NCBI RefSeq assembly: GCF_009862265.1
Contig: NZ_WWGX01000035.1
Coordinates: 189,786-253,785 of the forward strand
DNA length: 64,000 nucleotides
Direction: 5' to 3'
DNA from: Streptomyces sp. SID8352
GTDB lineage: Bacteria > Actinomycetota > Actinomycetes > Streptomycetales > Streptomycetaceae
Shown: piece after piece, positions 35,825 through 44,222 of the stretch
Position numbering within the stretch: the stretch's first letter is position 1
Layout of the letters: each line of letters starts with the position of its first letter
Program-made: the position numbers and the translations under genes
Notes under the pieces: model-generated
The model's input: only the letters and a program-made list of their open reading frames with translations
Databases searched by the model: none
What the model was told of the DNA's origin: nothing

Positions 35825-36794
35825 CAGGCCCCTGACGGCGGTGTTCGCCGACCGGGAACCGGCGGAGGGCGCGCAGGGAGTGCTCGGTTTCGTCACCCAC
35901 GGCACGGAGCTGGACAGCGGACTGCGCTTCGACGGGATACCCCGCCTCTCCCTGCCCGTATCGGACAGCGGGTGGCAGTTCTCCGAGACATGGAGCGCGG
36001 GAGGAGCCGTCAGAAGCGGACGGGTGGGGAACCTGGTGTACGCCCACGACGGGGAACGGCTGTTCTGCGCGGCCCACATCCCCGCGTCGCCCACCTACCA
36101 CGAGTCGACCGAGGCCATCTACCGGGCGGTCTTCGAACTGACCGGCAGGCTCCGCTACCCGCGCGTGTTCCGGATGTGGAACTTCATCGGCGGGATCAAC
36201 GACGACAACAGCGAGGGCACCGAGATCTACCGCGACTTCTGCGTCGGCCGGGCGAGGGCCTTCGAGGAACTCGGCCCGGACGCGCCGGTCCCGGCGGCCA
36301 CCGGCATCGGCGCGCACGGCCGGGGCATCGGGATCTACGCCCTCGCCTGCCGCGGCGGACTGCCGGTGCACATCGAGAACCCGCAGCAGGTGCCCGCCTA
36401 CGAGTACCCGGACCGGTACGGCATCAAGCCGCCGAAGTTCGCGCGGGCCACGCTCCTGGACGACGCGGGCACACCCCGCCTGTTCGTCTCCGGCACCGCC
36501 AGCATCATCGGCTCGGAGACGGTCGGGCACGGGGACGTGGCGGCTCAGTGCGAGACGACACTGGGAAACATCCGGCTCCTGATCGGCGGTGAGAACCTCC
36601 GCGCGCACGGTGGCACCCGCGGCTACACCCTCAGGGACCTCAAGCTCGTGAAGGTCTACGTGAAGCACGCCGCGGACGTGGCACGGGTCGAGGCGCTCTG
36701 CGCGGGCCGGTTCGGCACCGGCACCCGGGTCGTGTTCCTGAACGTGGACGTCTGCCGCTCGGACCTGCTGGTGGAGATCGAGGCATATGCCTGA
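35814..36794 (+). CDS. Chorismatase (FkbO/Hyg5 family)
   Basis: A 326-residue enzyme of the chorismatase family, which removes pyruvate from chorismate to give either dihydroxycyclohexadiene carboxylate (FkbO/RapK type) or hydroxybenzoate (Hyg5/XanB2 types). Family segments are the MWNFIGGINDDNSEG motif, GIGAHGRGIGIYALA, NPQQVPAYEYP and the C-terminal VCRSDLLVEIEAYA. I cannot assign the product subtype by eye. GTG 35814 has a GGGGG stretch about 9 bp upstream. Known relatives make starter units for polyketides such as FK506/rapamycin or 3-hydroxybenzoate units; no polyketide synthase is in this window. A DAHP synthase two genes later should raise chorismate supply. Confidence 0.85.
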   Translation: MSADRPLTAVFADREPAEGAQGVLGFVTHGTELDSGLRFDGIPRLSLPVSDSGWQFSETWSAGGAVRSGRVGNLVYAHDGERLFCAAHIPASPTYHESTEAIYRAVFELTGRLRYPRVFRMWNFIGGINDDNSEGTEIYRDFCVGRARAFEELGPDAPVPAATGIGAHGRGIGIYALACRGGLPVHIENPQQVPAYEYPDRYGIKPPKFARATLLDDAGTPRLFVSGTASIIGSETVGHGDVAAQCETTLGNIRLLIGGENLRAHGGTRGYTLRDLKLVKVYVKHAADVARVEALCAGRFGTGTRVVFLNVDVCRSDLLVEIEAYA

Positions 36795-36834
36795 CAACGC
36801 CCGGGCAACCCGACGAACGAGCAGGAGGACGGGT

Positions 36835-37863
36835 GTGACCGAGAACGACGGACCGAGGATCGGTGTGGTGCTGCCCGGCCGTGAGGCCGTGGTCACCGGG
36901 GGCGGCTACCCGCGTCGCATCGCCGCCCTGGCGGCGCGCGCCGAAGGCATGGGGTACGACTCGGTGTGGGCGGGGGAGTCGCCCCTGGCGCGCTGCCGCT
37001 TCGACCCCCTGCTGCTCCTGGCAGCGGCGGCGGCCCGCACGGAACGGATCGCACTGGGCACCGCCGTGGTGCTCGGTGTCCAGCACCAGCCGGTACGCCT
37101 CGCCCACGCGACCGCCTGCCTCGACCAACTGGCCGGAGGCCGCCTCCTGCTGGGTCTGGGGGTCGGGTTCACCTCCGCCGCGTGCGAAGCGGAGTTCGCC
37201 GCGCTCGGCGTGCCCTATCAGGGCCGGGTGCAGCGGTCCGTTGAACTCATCGAAGCGTGCCGCCTCCTGTGGCAGTCCCACGGGGAGCCCGTGAACTACG
37301 AAGGCACACACGTCCGACTGCGGGATGTGGCCATGGAAGTGGCGCCCCACACCAAGGGCGGTCCACCGTTGTGGCTGGCCGGCGCCGCCGCTCCGGCGCT
37401 GCGCCGTGTGGGCTCTCTCGCCGACGGCTGGTTCCCCACGGCCACCGGCGCCCAGTCGTACGCGGAGGGCTGGCGCGCGGTCGAGTCCAGCAGAAGCAGG
37501 GCCGGCCGGCCGGAGGGTTCCGTCACACCGGCGATGTACGTCACCGTCGCACTCGGAAAGGACAGGCCCGCGGCGGAAGCGGATCTAGAGCGCTTCGTCC
37601 GCGGCTACTACCGGCAGGACCTCGCATCGATCCGCCGAACCCAGGGAGTGTTCGGCGGCACGCCCGAACAGGTCGCCGGACAACTGCTGCGCTACGCCGA
37701 CGCCGGAGCACGCCACTTCGCGCTCCGCCTCGCCACTCCCGACCTCCTCCCCTCTTCGTACGAGAGGGCGCTGACCGATGTGGCACAACGGCTCGTGCCG
37801 CTGCTGCGACGGCGCACCCCCGCCCCGGAGCCGGGAGGTGCCCAGCCGTGCCCGCACCGGTGA
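36835..37863 (+). CDS. Luciferase-like (probably F420-dependent) oxidoreductase
   Basis: A 342-residue TIM-barrel oxidoreductase of the luciferase-like monooxygenase superfamily. It shows the GYDSVWAGESPLAR segment, an RIALGTAVVLGVQHQPVRLA stretch and the later PPLWLAGAA and ADGWFPTA segments, which fit the F420-dependent subgroup common in actinomycetes. GTG 36835 is chosen because AGGAGG lies 6 bp upstream; an earlier ATG (36787) would overlap the chorismatase by 8 bp without a good ribosome site. The probable role is a hydride-transfer tailoring step on the chorismate-derived product. The substrate is unknown. Confidence 0.82.
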   Translation: MTENDGPRIGVVLPGREAVVTGGGYPRRIAALAARAEGMGYDSVWAGESPLARCRFDPLLLLAAAAARTERIALGTAVVLGVQHQPVRLAHATACLDQLAGGRLLLGLGVGFTSAACEAEFAALGVPYQGRVQRSVELIEACRLLWQSHGEPVNYEGTHVRLRDVAMEVAPHTKGGPPLWLAGAAAPALRRVGSLADGWFPTATGAQSYAEGWRAVESSRSRAGRPEGSVTPAMYVTVALGKDRPAAEADLERFVRGYYRQDLASIRRTQGVFGGTPEQVAGQLLRYADAGARHFALRLATPDLLPSSYERALTDVAQRLVPLLRRRTPAPEPGGAQPCPHR

Positions 37864-39092
37864 TCACCGCCCAGGACCAACTGCTGCACGACTACCTGGC
37901 ACCCGCCCTCGCCCTGCCGGCGGCCCAGCAACCGGTGTGGCCCGAACCCCTGCTGACCCGAGCGGTACGCCAGCTTCTGGGCCACGCCCCGGGCCTGGTC
38001 ACGGTGGCGGAGATCGAACGACTGCGTCGCCGGCTGGCCGACGTGGCCGAAGGCCGCGCGTTCGTGCTCCAGGGCGGTGACTGCGCCGAGACCTTCGCCG
38101 ACAACACGCCCGCGCACGTGGGAGCGAACGTGTCCGCGCTGCACCGCACGGCACAGACCCTGCGGCGGGCCACCGGTCTCCCGGTGACGGTCCTCGCACG
38201 CCTCGCCGGCCAGTACGCGAAACCGAGGTCGGCGCAGCTCGACGGCCAGGGTCTGCCGAGCTATCGGGGAGATGCGGTCAACGGCCTCGCACCGGACGCC
38301 CGTTCCCGCCTCCCCGACGCCGCGCGGATGCTCGCCGCGTACGCCCAGGCCTCCGCGACCCTGAATTGGCTGGGAACCCACTCCTTCGCCCCGGACCTCT
38401 TCGTCAGCCATGAAGCACTGCTCCTCGACTACGAGGCCCCGCTGGTGCGCTGGGGACCGGAGGGCAACGCCGCCCGCCCGTACTCGCTGTCGGCGCACTC
38501 GCTGTGGATCGGGGAGCGGACCCGGCAGCGGTACGGTGCGCACCTCGCGTTCGCGGCGGCGGTCGACAACCCGGTCGCGGTGAAGCTCGGTCCCCGGGCG
38601 ACACCCGACGAGGTTCTGCGATACGCGCGGACACTCGATCCGGCCGGGGTGCCGGGACGGCTGACCTTCATCTGCCGGATGGGGCACGACAAGGTCACCG
38701 AGTGCCTGCCTCCGCTGATCGCGAAGCTGACCGAGGCCCGGCGCACCGTCGTGTGGCAGTGCGACCCCATGCACGCGAACACCCACGTGTCGGCGAACGG
38801 ATACAAGACCCGCGACCTCGAGCACGTCATGGCGGAGCTGGACGGCTACTTCTCGGTGCACCGGGCCCTCGGCACCCATCCCGGCGGTGTCCACCTGGAG
38901 CTGACGGGGGACGACGTGACCGAGTGCGTCGGGGGCACCCCGCCGGTGACCCCGGACCGCCTCCCGCAGCGCTACCGCACGGCCTGCGACCCCCGTCTCA
39001 ACCCCGCGCAGACCCGCGAAGTGGCCCGCCAGGTCGGTGACCTGCTGCACGAAGCCGTCATCCGGGCACCGGGACAGGAGGACCTCTCGTGA
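37848..39092 (+). CDS. Class II DAHP synthase (PhzC-like)
   Basis: A 414-residue type II 3-deoxy-D-arabino-heptulosonate-7-phosphate synthase, condensing phosphoenolpyruvate with erythrose 4-phosphate, the first step of the shikimate pathway. Recognisable parts are FVLQGGDCAETF, RLAGQYAKPRS, the HSLWIGERTRQ segment, ITRMGHDKV-like CRMGHDKV, and WQCDPMHANT with metal-binding residues. It is shorter than the housekeeping actinobacterial enzyme and resembles PhzC-type secondary-metabolism copies. GTG 37848 has GGGAGG 9 bp upstream; a GTG at 37860 gives a GTGA overlap but a poor ribosome site. A dedicated copy beside chorismatase supports a chorismate-consuming biosynthetic pathway. Confidence 0.9.
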   Translation: MPAPVITAQDQLLHDYLAPALALPAAQQPVWPEPLLTRAVRQLLGHAPGLVTVAEIERLRRRLADVAEGRAFVLQGGDCAETFADNTPAHVGANVSALHRTAQTLRRATGLPVTVLARLAGQYAKPRSAQLDGQGLPSYRGDAVNGLAPDARSRLPDAARMLAAYAQASATLNWLGTHSFAPDLFVSHEALLLDYEAPLVRWGPEGNAARPYSLSAHSLWIGERTRQRYGAHLAFAAAVDNPVAVKLGPRATPDEVLRYARTLDPAGVPGRLTFICRMGHDKVTECLPPLIAKLTEARRTVVWQCDPMHANTHVSANGYKTRDLEHVMAELDGYFSVHRALGTHPGGVHLELTGDDVTECVGGTPPVTPDRLPQRYRTACDPRLNPAQTREVARQVGDLLHEAVIRAPGQEDLS

Positions 39093-40147
39093 AAGCGGCC
39101 GTTCTGCACCGCGTCGGCGACGGACGCCTGGACCTGCGGGACGACGTGCTCCCCGTCGAGCCCGGCCCCACGGACGTCCGGGTCCGTGTCGAGGCCGCCG
39201 GAATCTGCCGCAGCGACCTGTCCGCCATGACCGGCGCACTGCCCGCGCAGGCCCCGCTCGTCCCCGGCCACGAGGGCGCGGGAGTGGTGACCCGGGTCGG
39301 CTCCGGTGTGGCCGACCGCAAACCCGGCGACCACGTGGTCCTCACCTTCGTCCCGCCGTGCGGCACCTGCCCCGTCTGTCTGCGCGGCACCCCGCACCTG
39401 TGCGAAACGTACGCGCAGGAACCGCCCCGGCTGCGGGTGGGAGGACAGCCGCTGCGCGGCTACGTCGGGCTCGGCACCTTCGCGCGGGAGCTGACGGTGC
39501 CGGCCGCCGCCGCGATTCCGGTCGGCGACGTTCCCTTCGACCTCGCGGCGGTGCTGTCCTGCGGCGTGGTGAGCGGGGTCGGCGCGGTCCTCAACACCGC
39601 CCGGGTGCGGCCCGGGGAGAGCGTTCTCGTGATCGGCTGCGGAGGAGTGGGCGCGGCGGTGCTCCAGGGCGCCCGGATCGCCGGGGCCGGGCGGGTCATC
39701 GCCGTCGACCCCTCGAAGGACAAGCGGGAACTGGCGTACGGGTTCGGCGCCACGGAAGCGCTCACCCCGGAACAACTGGCCGGGCGTGAACACGAACTGG
39801 GCGTCGACCACGCCTTCGACGTCGTCGGTTCGCCACGGACCGTGCGGACGGCCTGGGACGCGGTGCGCAGAGGAGGGCAGGCCGTGGTCGTCGGCTCGGG
39901 CCGGACCGACGCCCTGGTCACCTTCAACGCCTACGAACTGTTCCGCCACGAGAAGAAGCTGATCGGCTCACTGTCCGGCTCCGCCGATGTCCGGTACGAG
40001 TTCGGCCGGCTCCTGCGGCTGTGGCGGGCCGGCCTGCTCGACCTCGAGGCAATGGTCGGTGCGCGCATCCCGTTCGCCCGGATCAACGAAGGCATCGAGG
40101 CGCTGAGAACCGGGACCGCGCCGGTACGCCAGGTCGTGGTGTGGTGA
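39089..40147 (+). CDS. Zinc-dependent alcohol dehydrogenase (MDR family)
   Basis: A 352-residue medium-chain dehydrogenase. Catalytic zinc residues are Cys in GICRSD (about 38) and the GHE motif. The structural zinc cysteines lie in the CGTCPVCLRGTPHLC stretch, and the cofactor loop is GCGGVGAA. GTG 39089 overlaps the DAHP synthase stop (GTGA) and has AGGAGG about 7 bp upstream. It probably oxidises or reduces a hydroxyl on the cyclohexadiene or benzoate product, for example a diol-to-aromatic step, though this is only inferred from the operon. It is the last gene of the chorismatase operon. It is similar to but clearly distinct from the enzyme at 8321. Confidence 0.88.
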   Translation: MKAAVLHRVGDGRLDLRDDVLPVEPGPTDVRVRVEAAGICRSDLSAMTGALPAQAPLVPGHEGAGVVTRVGSGVADRKPGDHVVLTFVPPCGTCPVCLRGTPHLCETYAQEPPRLRVGGQPLRGYVGLGTFARELTVPAAAAIPVGDVPFDLAAVLSCGVVSGVGAVLNTARVRPGESVLVIGCGGVGAAVLQGARIAGAGRVIAVDPSKDKRELAYGFGATEALTPEQLAGREHELGVDHAFDVVGSPRTVRTAWDAVRRGGQAVVVGSGRTDALVTFNAYELFRHEKKLIGSLSGSADVRYEFGRLLRLWRAGLLDLEAMVGARIPFARINEGIEALRTGTAPVRQVVVW

Positions 40148-40200
40148 CAAGGGTGACCGGGGCCGTGAAGCGGCGGGGCGGGAGGACGCGGCGCGGCGCC

Positions 40201-40240
40201 GCGCCTTCCCGGCCGGCCCCGCGCCTTCCCGGCCGGCCCC
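40201..40240. repeat. Tandem 20-bp duplication
   Basis: GCGCCTTCCCGGCCGGCCCC occurs twice head to tail (40201-40220 and 40221-40240) directly after an inverted GGCGCGGCGCC stretch. It is downstream of the chorismatase operon and may be a slippage product. Confidence 0.75.
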
Positions 40241-40963
40241 GCGTGCCCACCGGGGCCGGGGACGCTCCGCCGGCCGGTGCCGGGCTCCGGTCCCGCTCAC
40301 CGGCCCGGCGCCGTCGCCCCGCCCTCCGACAGGACATGCCTCGGGCATATGCATTCAATGGGGGTGGAAGGAGTGATTCACCGGCCGCACCGATGCCGGC
40401 CGCGAGGATGTTTCACCCGTGTTGGCGGAGTGTGAGGTAGTGGTGACCCATGGATGATCCCTTTGCCTTCTGCCCCCTGCCGGCCGGCCTGCCGCTCCCG
40501 GCAGAGGGGCCTGCCCCCGGTGACGCGTGGGCCGTTCCGACCGCTCCGCCCGTGCCGGACGGCGCGGCCACCGTGGAGAGGCCGGCCGACGCCGTCGCAC
40601 CCGGGCCACTGCCATGACGGCCGGCCCGGCGGGGCGCGAGCCCGCTCGGCCGGATTGACCGCCTGGGACCGCCCCCGGCCGCCCGCCCCGCCGCCCGCCC
40701 GGACCTGACGTCCCGCGGATCGGCCATCGGGGCGGCCGCCCGTCCCGGCCGGGGAGCCGTGGCACGGAGGCCGAACGCCACCGTGCCACGGGTGCCCGGT
40801 GCCGGCCGGGCACCCGCAGCGCGGGGCCGTCCGCCGGCGGGCGGGGCGTGCGTCGCGGCCGCCGGGAACGGAGGCGGCCCCCGGCGCATCGGAGAGCCCG
40901 CGCGGACGAGGCCGTCAAGACCAGGGCAGGTAGGGCTGCGGGACAGCCCTTAGGCTTGCTTCC
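40241..40963. other. Intergenic region before the AraC gene
   Basis: About 0.7 kb with no confident gene. The segment 40330-40470 is less GC-rich and carries three small palindromes (ATGCC-TCG-GGCAT at 40336-40348; GCATATGC at 40345-40352; GTGA-T-TCAC at 40373-40381), so a promoter or regulator site is likely here. A 55-codon frame starts in it (see separate entry). Further downstream all frames are low-complexity. Confidence 0.4.
40450..40617 (+). CDS. Possible small protein, 55 residues
   Basis: A short open frame starting ATG GAT GAT with GGTGA/GAGG upstream, giving an acidic, Pro/Ala-rich peptide (MDDPFAFCPLPAG at the N-terminus, one Cys). About 80% of third positions are G/C, lower than neighbours. 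It follows the only AT-richer, palindrome-bearing stretch of the area and ends in ATGA. No family is recognised. A minus-strand 12-codon frame (MGHHYLTLRQHG) overlaps its start. Could equally be chance. Confidence 0.22.
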   Translation: MDDPFAFCPLPAGLPLPAEGPAPGDAWAVPTAPPVPDGAATVERPADAVAPGPLP

Positions 40964-41977
40964 GTGTCGAGTGCTCACTTCCTGTCCGGCGGGACCGGCT
41001 CGGCCGAGCAGGAGCGTCAGTACGCGCGCTACTACTCGGCGATAGCGACCCGCAGCCGGAGCCGGACCACCCCGCACATCACGACGTACACGCTCCGTCC
41101 CGAGGTCGGCCGGGGATCGATCGAGGTGACGCGGCTGCGGGGATCGTTGCGGGTGATCCGGTACGACGTGGGCTTCACCGCCGATCACCGGGTCGGCTAT
41201 CACTTCCCCGGGGACCGCTTCGAGCTGGAGGTCTGCCTCGACGGCCGGCTGCGCATAGCCGAGGACGAGGCGGGAGGGGCGGACCTGGGCCGGTTCTCGT
41301 CGTCACTGACGCCTCCGCGGCCCACCAGGGGAATGATCACGCACCCCGCGGGCCGGCCCTATCGCGGTCTCTCGCTGACCGGGTCCCGTGACGCGCTCTC
41401 GCCGTACCTGGGGAGCGTCGGCACCGGGGCGTTCGCGTCGGCGCTGGAACGGCTGGACTCGTCCGGGGGCGCCGACCTCTACCTCGGGCGCGGGGCACGG
41501 CTCCACGGCCTGCCGGGCCCGCTGGCGGACATCTTCGGATCGCGTGCCGAGAGCCCCGGCGGGATCCTGCTGATGGAGTCGCGGGTGATGGCGGCCCTGG
41601 CACTGCTCGTCGACGCGGCGTCGGCGCGCGAGCACCACGGCGGGCTGGACGATCACGAGGCGGAGGCCCTGCGCCGTGTCCCGCTGATCCTGTGGCGGGA
41701 GCGCCACGACCCGCCCGCCCTCGCCGAGGTCGCCGGTGAGCTGTCGATGAGCCCGAAGCGCCTGGCCCGCGGTTTCAAGGCGCTGTTCGGCGTGACACCG
41801 TTCGAGCACCACCGCCGCCGCTGCCTCGAACGCGCCGCCGAACTGCTACTGGAGACGGACTGGACGGTCGAGCGCATCGGACACGAAGTGGGATACGCGT
41901 CGGCCGGCAACTTCGTCTACGCCTTCCGCCGACGCCTCGGGACGACCCCCGCCGCGTACCGGCGCGGGCACAGCTGA
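40964..41977 (+). CDS. AraC family transcriptional regulator
   Basis: A 337-residue activator. The N-terminal part (about 1-230) is an effector domain without recognised motif. The C-terminal 100 residues hold the two helix-turn-helix motifs of AraC/XylS: ALAEVAGELSMSPKRLARGFKALFGVTPFEHH, then TVERIGHEVGYASAGNFVYAFRRRLGTTPAAYRR (read as separate short segments). GTG 40964 is the first start of the frame. It lies between the chorismatase operon (upstream, same strand) and a drug-exporter-type gene (downstream), and may control either. The target is inferred only from position. Confidence 0.85.
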   Translation: MSSAHFLSGGTGSAEQERQYARYYSAIATRSRSRTTPHITTYTLRPEVGRGSIEVTRLRGSLRVIRYDVGFTADHRVGYHFPGDRFELEVCLDGRLRIAEDEAGGADLGRFSSSLTPPRPTRGMITHPAGRPYRGLSLTGSRDALSPYLGSVGTGAFASALERLDSSGGADLYLGRGARLHGLPGPLADIFGSRAESPGGILLMESRVMAALALLVDAASAREHHGGLDDHEAEALRRVPLILWRERHDPPALAEVAGELSMSPKRLARGFKALFGVTPFEHHRRRCLERAAELLLETDWTVERIGHEVGYASAGNFVYAFRRRLGTTPAAYRRGHS

Positions 41978-42584
41978 CCGCTCCGTCCGGATCACCGCGC
42001 GGACAGGGGAAGGGGTCCGGCGGCACGGACCGCGGCCGGGCGGGACGCGGCTCTTCCCTCGGCGGGCGCCCCGCCGCCCGCCGCGGCGAAGACCTCACCG
42101 CCCGCGTCGTCGTCCGGAACACGTGGCGCGCCGGGCGGGCCTCCCGCCACCGGGGCGCCCGCACCGGACACCGCCGCTCCTTCCGGGCGGCCGGGGCGGA
42201 CCCCGGCGCGGGCCCGCCGGCCGTGGGCGACGGGCCCGCGCCGCTCGCTCCACATGAACCGGTCCTCCGCTCCACACCCGGTCCGGGCCCCCGGCGCGAC
42301 GATCGGTGCGGACCGCTTCCCGGCGGCCCGCGCCGACCGCCCCTGGAAGAGGTCCGGACCCCATGTCTCCCCGTGTGCCGCACGACCCGTGTCCGGCCGC
42401 CCGCTACCGCGACGCGGTCCGCCCCGCCGACCACGGCGCTGCCGTCGCCGCCGGAGAGCACCGGGAGGCCCCGGCCCCCGGGCCGGTCCGCGGGGCACGT
42501 CACGCCGGCCGCGAGACCTTCGTCGGCCGGGAAGGAGACCCCGCCCTCGCGCACGGCCCGGCACCGGCGCCGCCCGAGGGGCGC
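41978..42584. other. Region between AraC and MFS genes
   Basis: No independent gene seen. Its 3' part (from ATG 42363) is in frame with the MFS gene and could be an N-terminal extension of 74 residues, but that sequence is low-complexity and has no transporter feature. Confidence 0.35.
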
Positions 42585-43955
42585 GTGAAACGGCAGATGC
42601 CGCTGGTCATCTCCTGCACGGCGACCTTCCTCCTGCTGGCGTACGCCACGGTCGTGACCGTCGCGATGCCGGTGATCGCCGCCGATCTCCGCACCGGCTT
42701 CGGCGCCCTGCAGTGGGTCATCGACATCTACACCATCGCCCTGGCCGCGCTCCTCGTCCCGCTGGGCACCCTCAGCGACAGGATCGGCAGGCGTTCCCTC
42801 CTCCTGTGGAGCCTCGTCGCGTTCGCCGCCGCCTCGCTCGCCTGCGCCTCGGCCCCCGGCGTCCTCGTGCTCGTCCTCGCCCGGCTGGTGCAGGGGACCG
42901 CCGCCGCCGCGCTGTTCGCCACCACCCTGCCGCTGCTCGACGCCTCCTACAGCGGCCGGGCCAGACACCGTGCCTTTGCCATCTGGGGGGCCGTGTCCGG
43001 ACTGGCCGCCGCCGTCGGCAACGTCTCCGGCGGGCTGCTCTCCGCCCTCGGCTGGCGCGCCGTCTTCGCCGCCGCCGTCCCCCTCGCGCTCGCCGCCGCG
43101 GTGCTCACCGCGGTGTTCCTGCCCCGCGACCGGCCGGGCGGGCGCTCCCCGCTGAACGCCACCGGAATGGTCCTGCTCGGGGCTGCCGTCGGCGGACTCG
43201 TCGCCGCCACCCTCGTGTTCGCCGAGCACGGCCCCCACATGAGCGCGACGGCGGTTCTCGTGGCGTGCGCGTGCCTGGGCACCGTGTTCGCCGTCCACGA
43301 ACGCCGCCACCCGGACCGGGCGCTCATCGGCCCTGCGCTGGTCGGCAACCCCGTCTTCCGCACGACGGCCGTGGTCGCCGCCGCGTACTACTTCGCCGCC
43401 TTCGGCACGCTCCCGGCCGTCTCCTTCTGGCTCCAGGACGCACACGGCCTGGCCCCCGCGGCCATCGCGCTGGTCCTCTCCGCGCAACCGGTGGCCTTCT
43501 TCCTCACCTCCGCGCTGTCCGGTGCCCGCCTCGGCCGGCTGGACCGGCGCGTCCCCTTCACCGCCGGTCTGGTGATCTGCGGTTCCGGATGCCTCGGCCT
43601 CGCGCTGCCCGCGCTGGCACCCGGATGGCAGAGCATCCTGGCCGCGCTGGTCCTCACCGGTGTCGGCTCCGGGATCATCTCCCCCGTGCTGCCGGCCGCC
43701 GCCATGGACGGTGTGGCCCCGTCCCGGACGGGCGTCTCCTCCAGCGCGGTCAACGCGGCACGCCAGTTCGGGATCAGCCTCGGCATCGCCGCCTGCGCCG
43801 CCGCCGTACGCGTCCACCAGCCCGGTGACGACCCCGCCCGGTGGCCCCGCACCCTGGTCACCATCGCCCTGGCCACCGCCCTGGTCTGCGCCGGGGCGAC
43901 CGCGGCCGTGCTCCTCGGCCTGCGCCGCCGCCCGTCGCCTGATGCGCCCGCGTAG
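42585..43955 (+). CDS. MFS transporter, DHA2-type drug exporter
   Basis: Membrane exporter of 456 residues with 14 hydrophobic segments, the number typical of the DHA2 drug:proton antiporter family. The loop after helix 2 has the LGTLSDRIGRRSLLL motif A, and the helix 5 region has a GAVSGLAAAVGNVSGG motif C-like stretch of antiporters. GTG 42585, with GAGGGG 4 bp upstream, starts directly before helix 1. ATG 42363 gives a version with a 74-residue low-complexity leader. It sits downstream of the AraC gene and may export the product of the chorismatase operon or confer self-resistance. Confidence 0.82.
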   Translation: MKRQMPLVISCTATFLLLAYATVVTVAMPVIAADLRTGFGALQWVIDIYTIALAALLVPLGTLSDRIGRRSLLLWSLVAFAAASLACASAPGVLVLVLARLVQGTAAAALFATTLPLLDASYSGRARHRAFAIWGAVSGLAAAVGNVSGGLLSALGWRAVFAAAVPLALAAAVLTAVFLPRDRPGGRSPLNATGMVLLGAAVGGLVAATLVFAEHGPHMSATAVLVACACLGTVFAVHERRHPDRALIGPALVGNPVFRTTAVVAAAYYFAAFGTLPAVSFWLQDAHGLAPAAIALVLSAQPVAFFLTSALSGARLGRLDRRVPFTAGLVICGSGCLGLALPALAPGWQSILAALVLTGVGSGIISPVLPAAAMDGVAPSRTGVSSSAVNAARQFGISLGIAACAAAVRVHQPGDDPARWPRTLVTIALATALVCAGATAAVLLGLRRRPSPDAPA

Positions 43956-44001
43956 CACCGTCCGGGCCCGGACGGGAATCCCCCGCGCCCCCGCGGTGGC
44001 A

Positions 44002-44028
44002 CTGCCGGAACCTCAGGTGTTCCGGCAG
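44002..44028. terminator. Bidirectional terminator hairpin
   Basis: A perfect 10-bp stem (44002-44011 with 44019-44028, 7-nt loop) between the convergent MFS and MHS genes. Confidence 0.75.
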
Positions 44029-44222
44029 GCCCCCCGGGCGCGACGGTGGGCGCGGCCCGCTCGCCGCCCGCACCCGCTGCCGTGGCGGTGCACGCGCGGC
44101 ACACGGGCGGCATGGCCGGTGCGGGGGCCGGCCCCGCGAGGCCGCCGCGCCCGGGGCCGGCCCTCACGCCGTGATGTGCGGACGGCCGCCCCGTTCCGTC
44201 CGGGCCGGGCGGCTTCCCGTGC

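Noticed and set aside
35814-36794. The chorismatase as evidence of a macrolide (FK506/rapamycin-like) gene cluster
   Set aside because: No polyketide synthase, peptide synthetase or lysine cyclodeaminase gene is present in the window.
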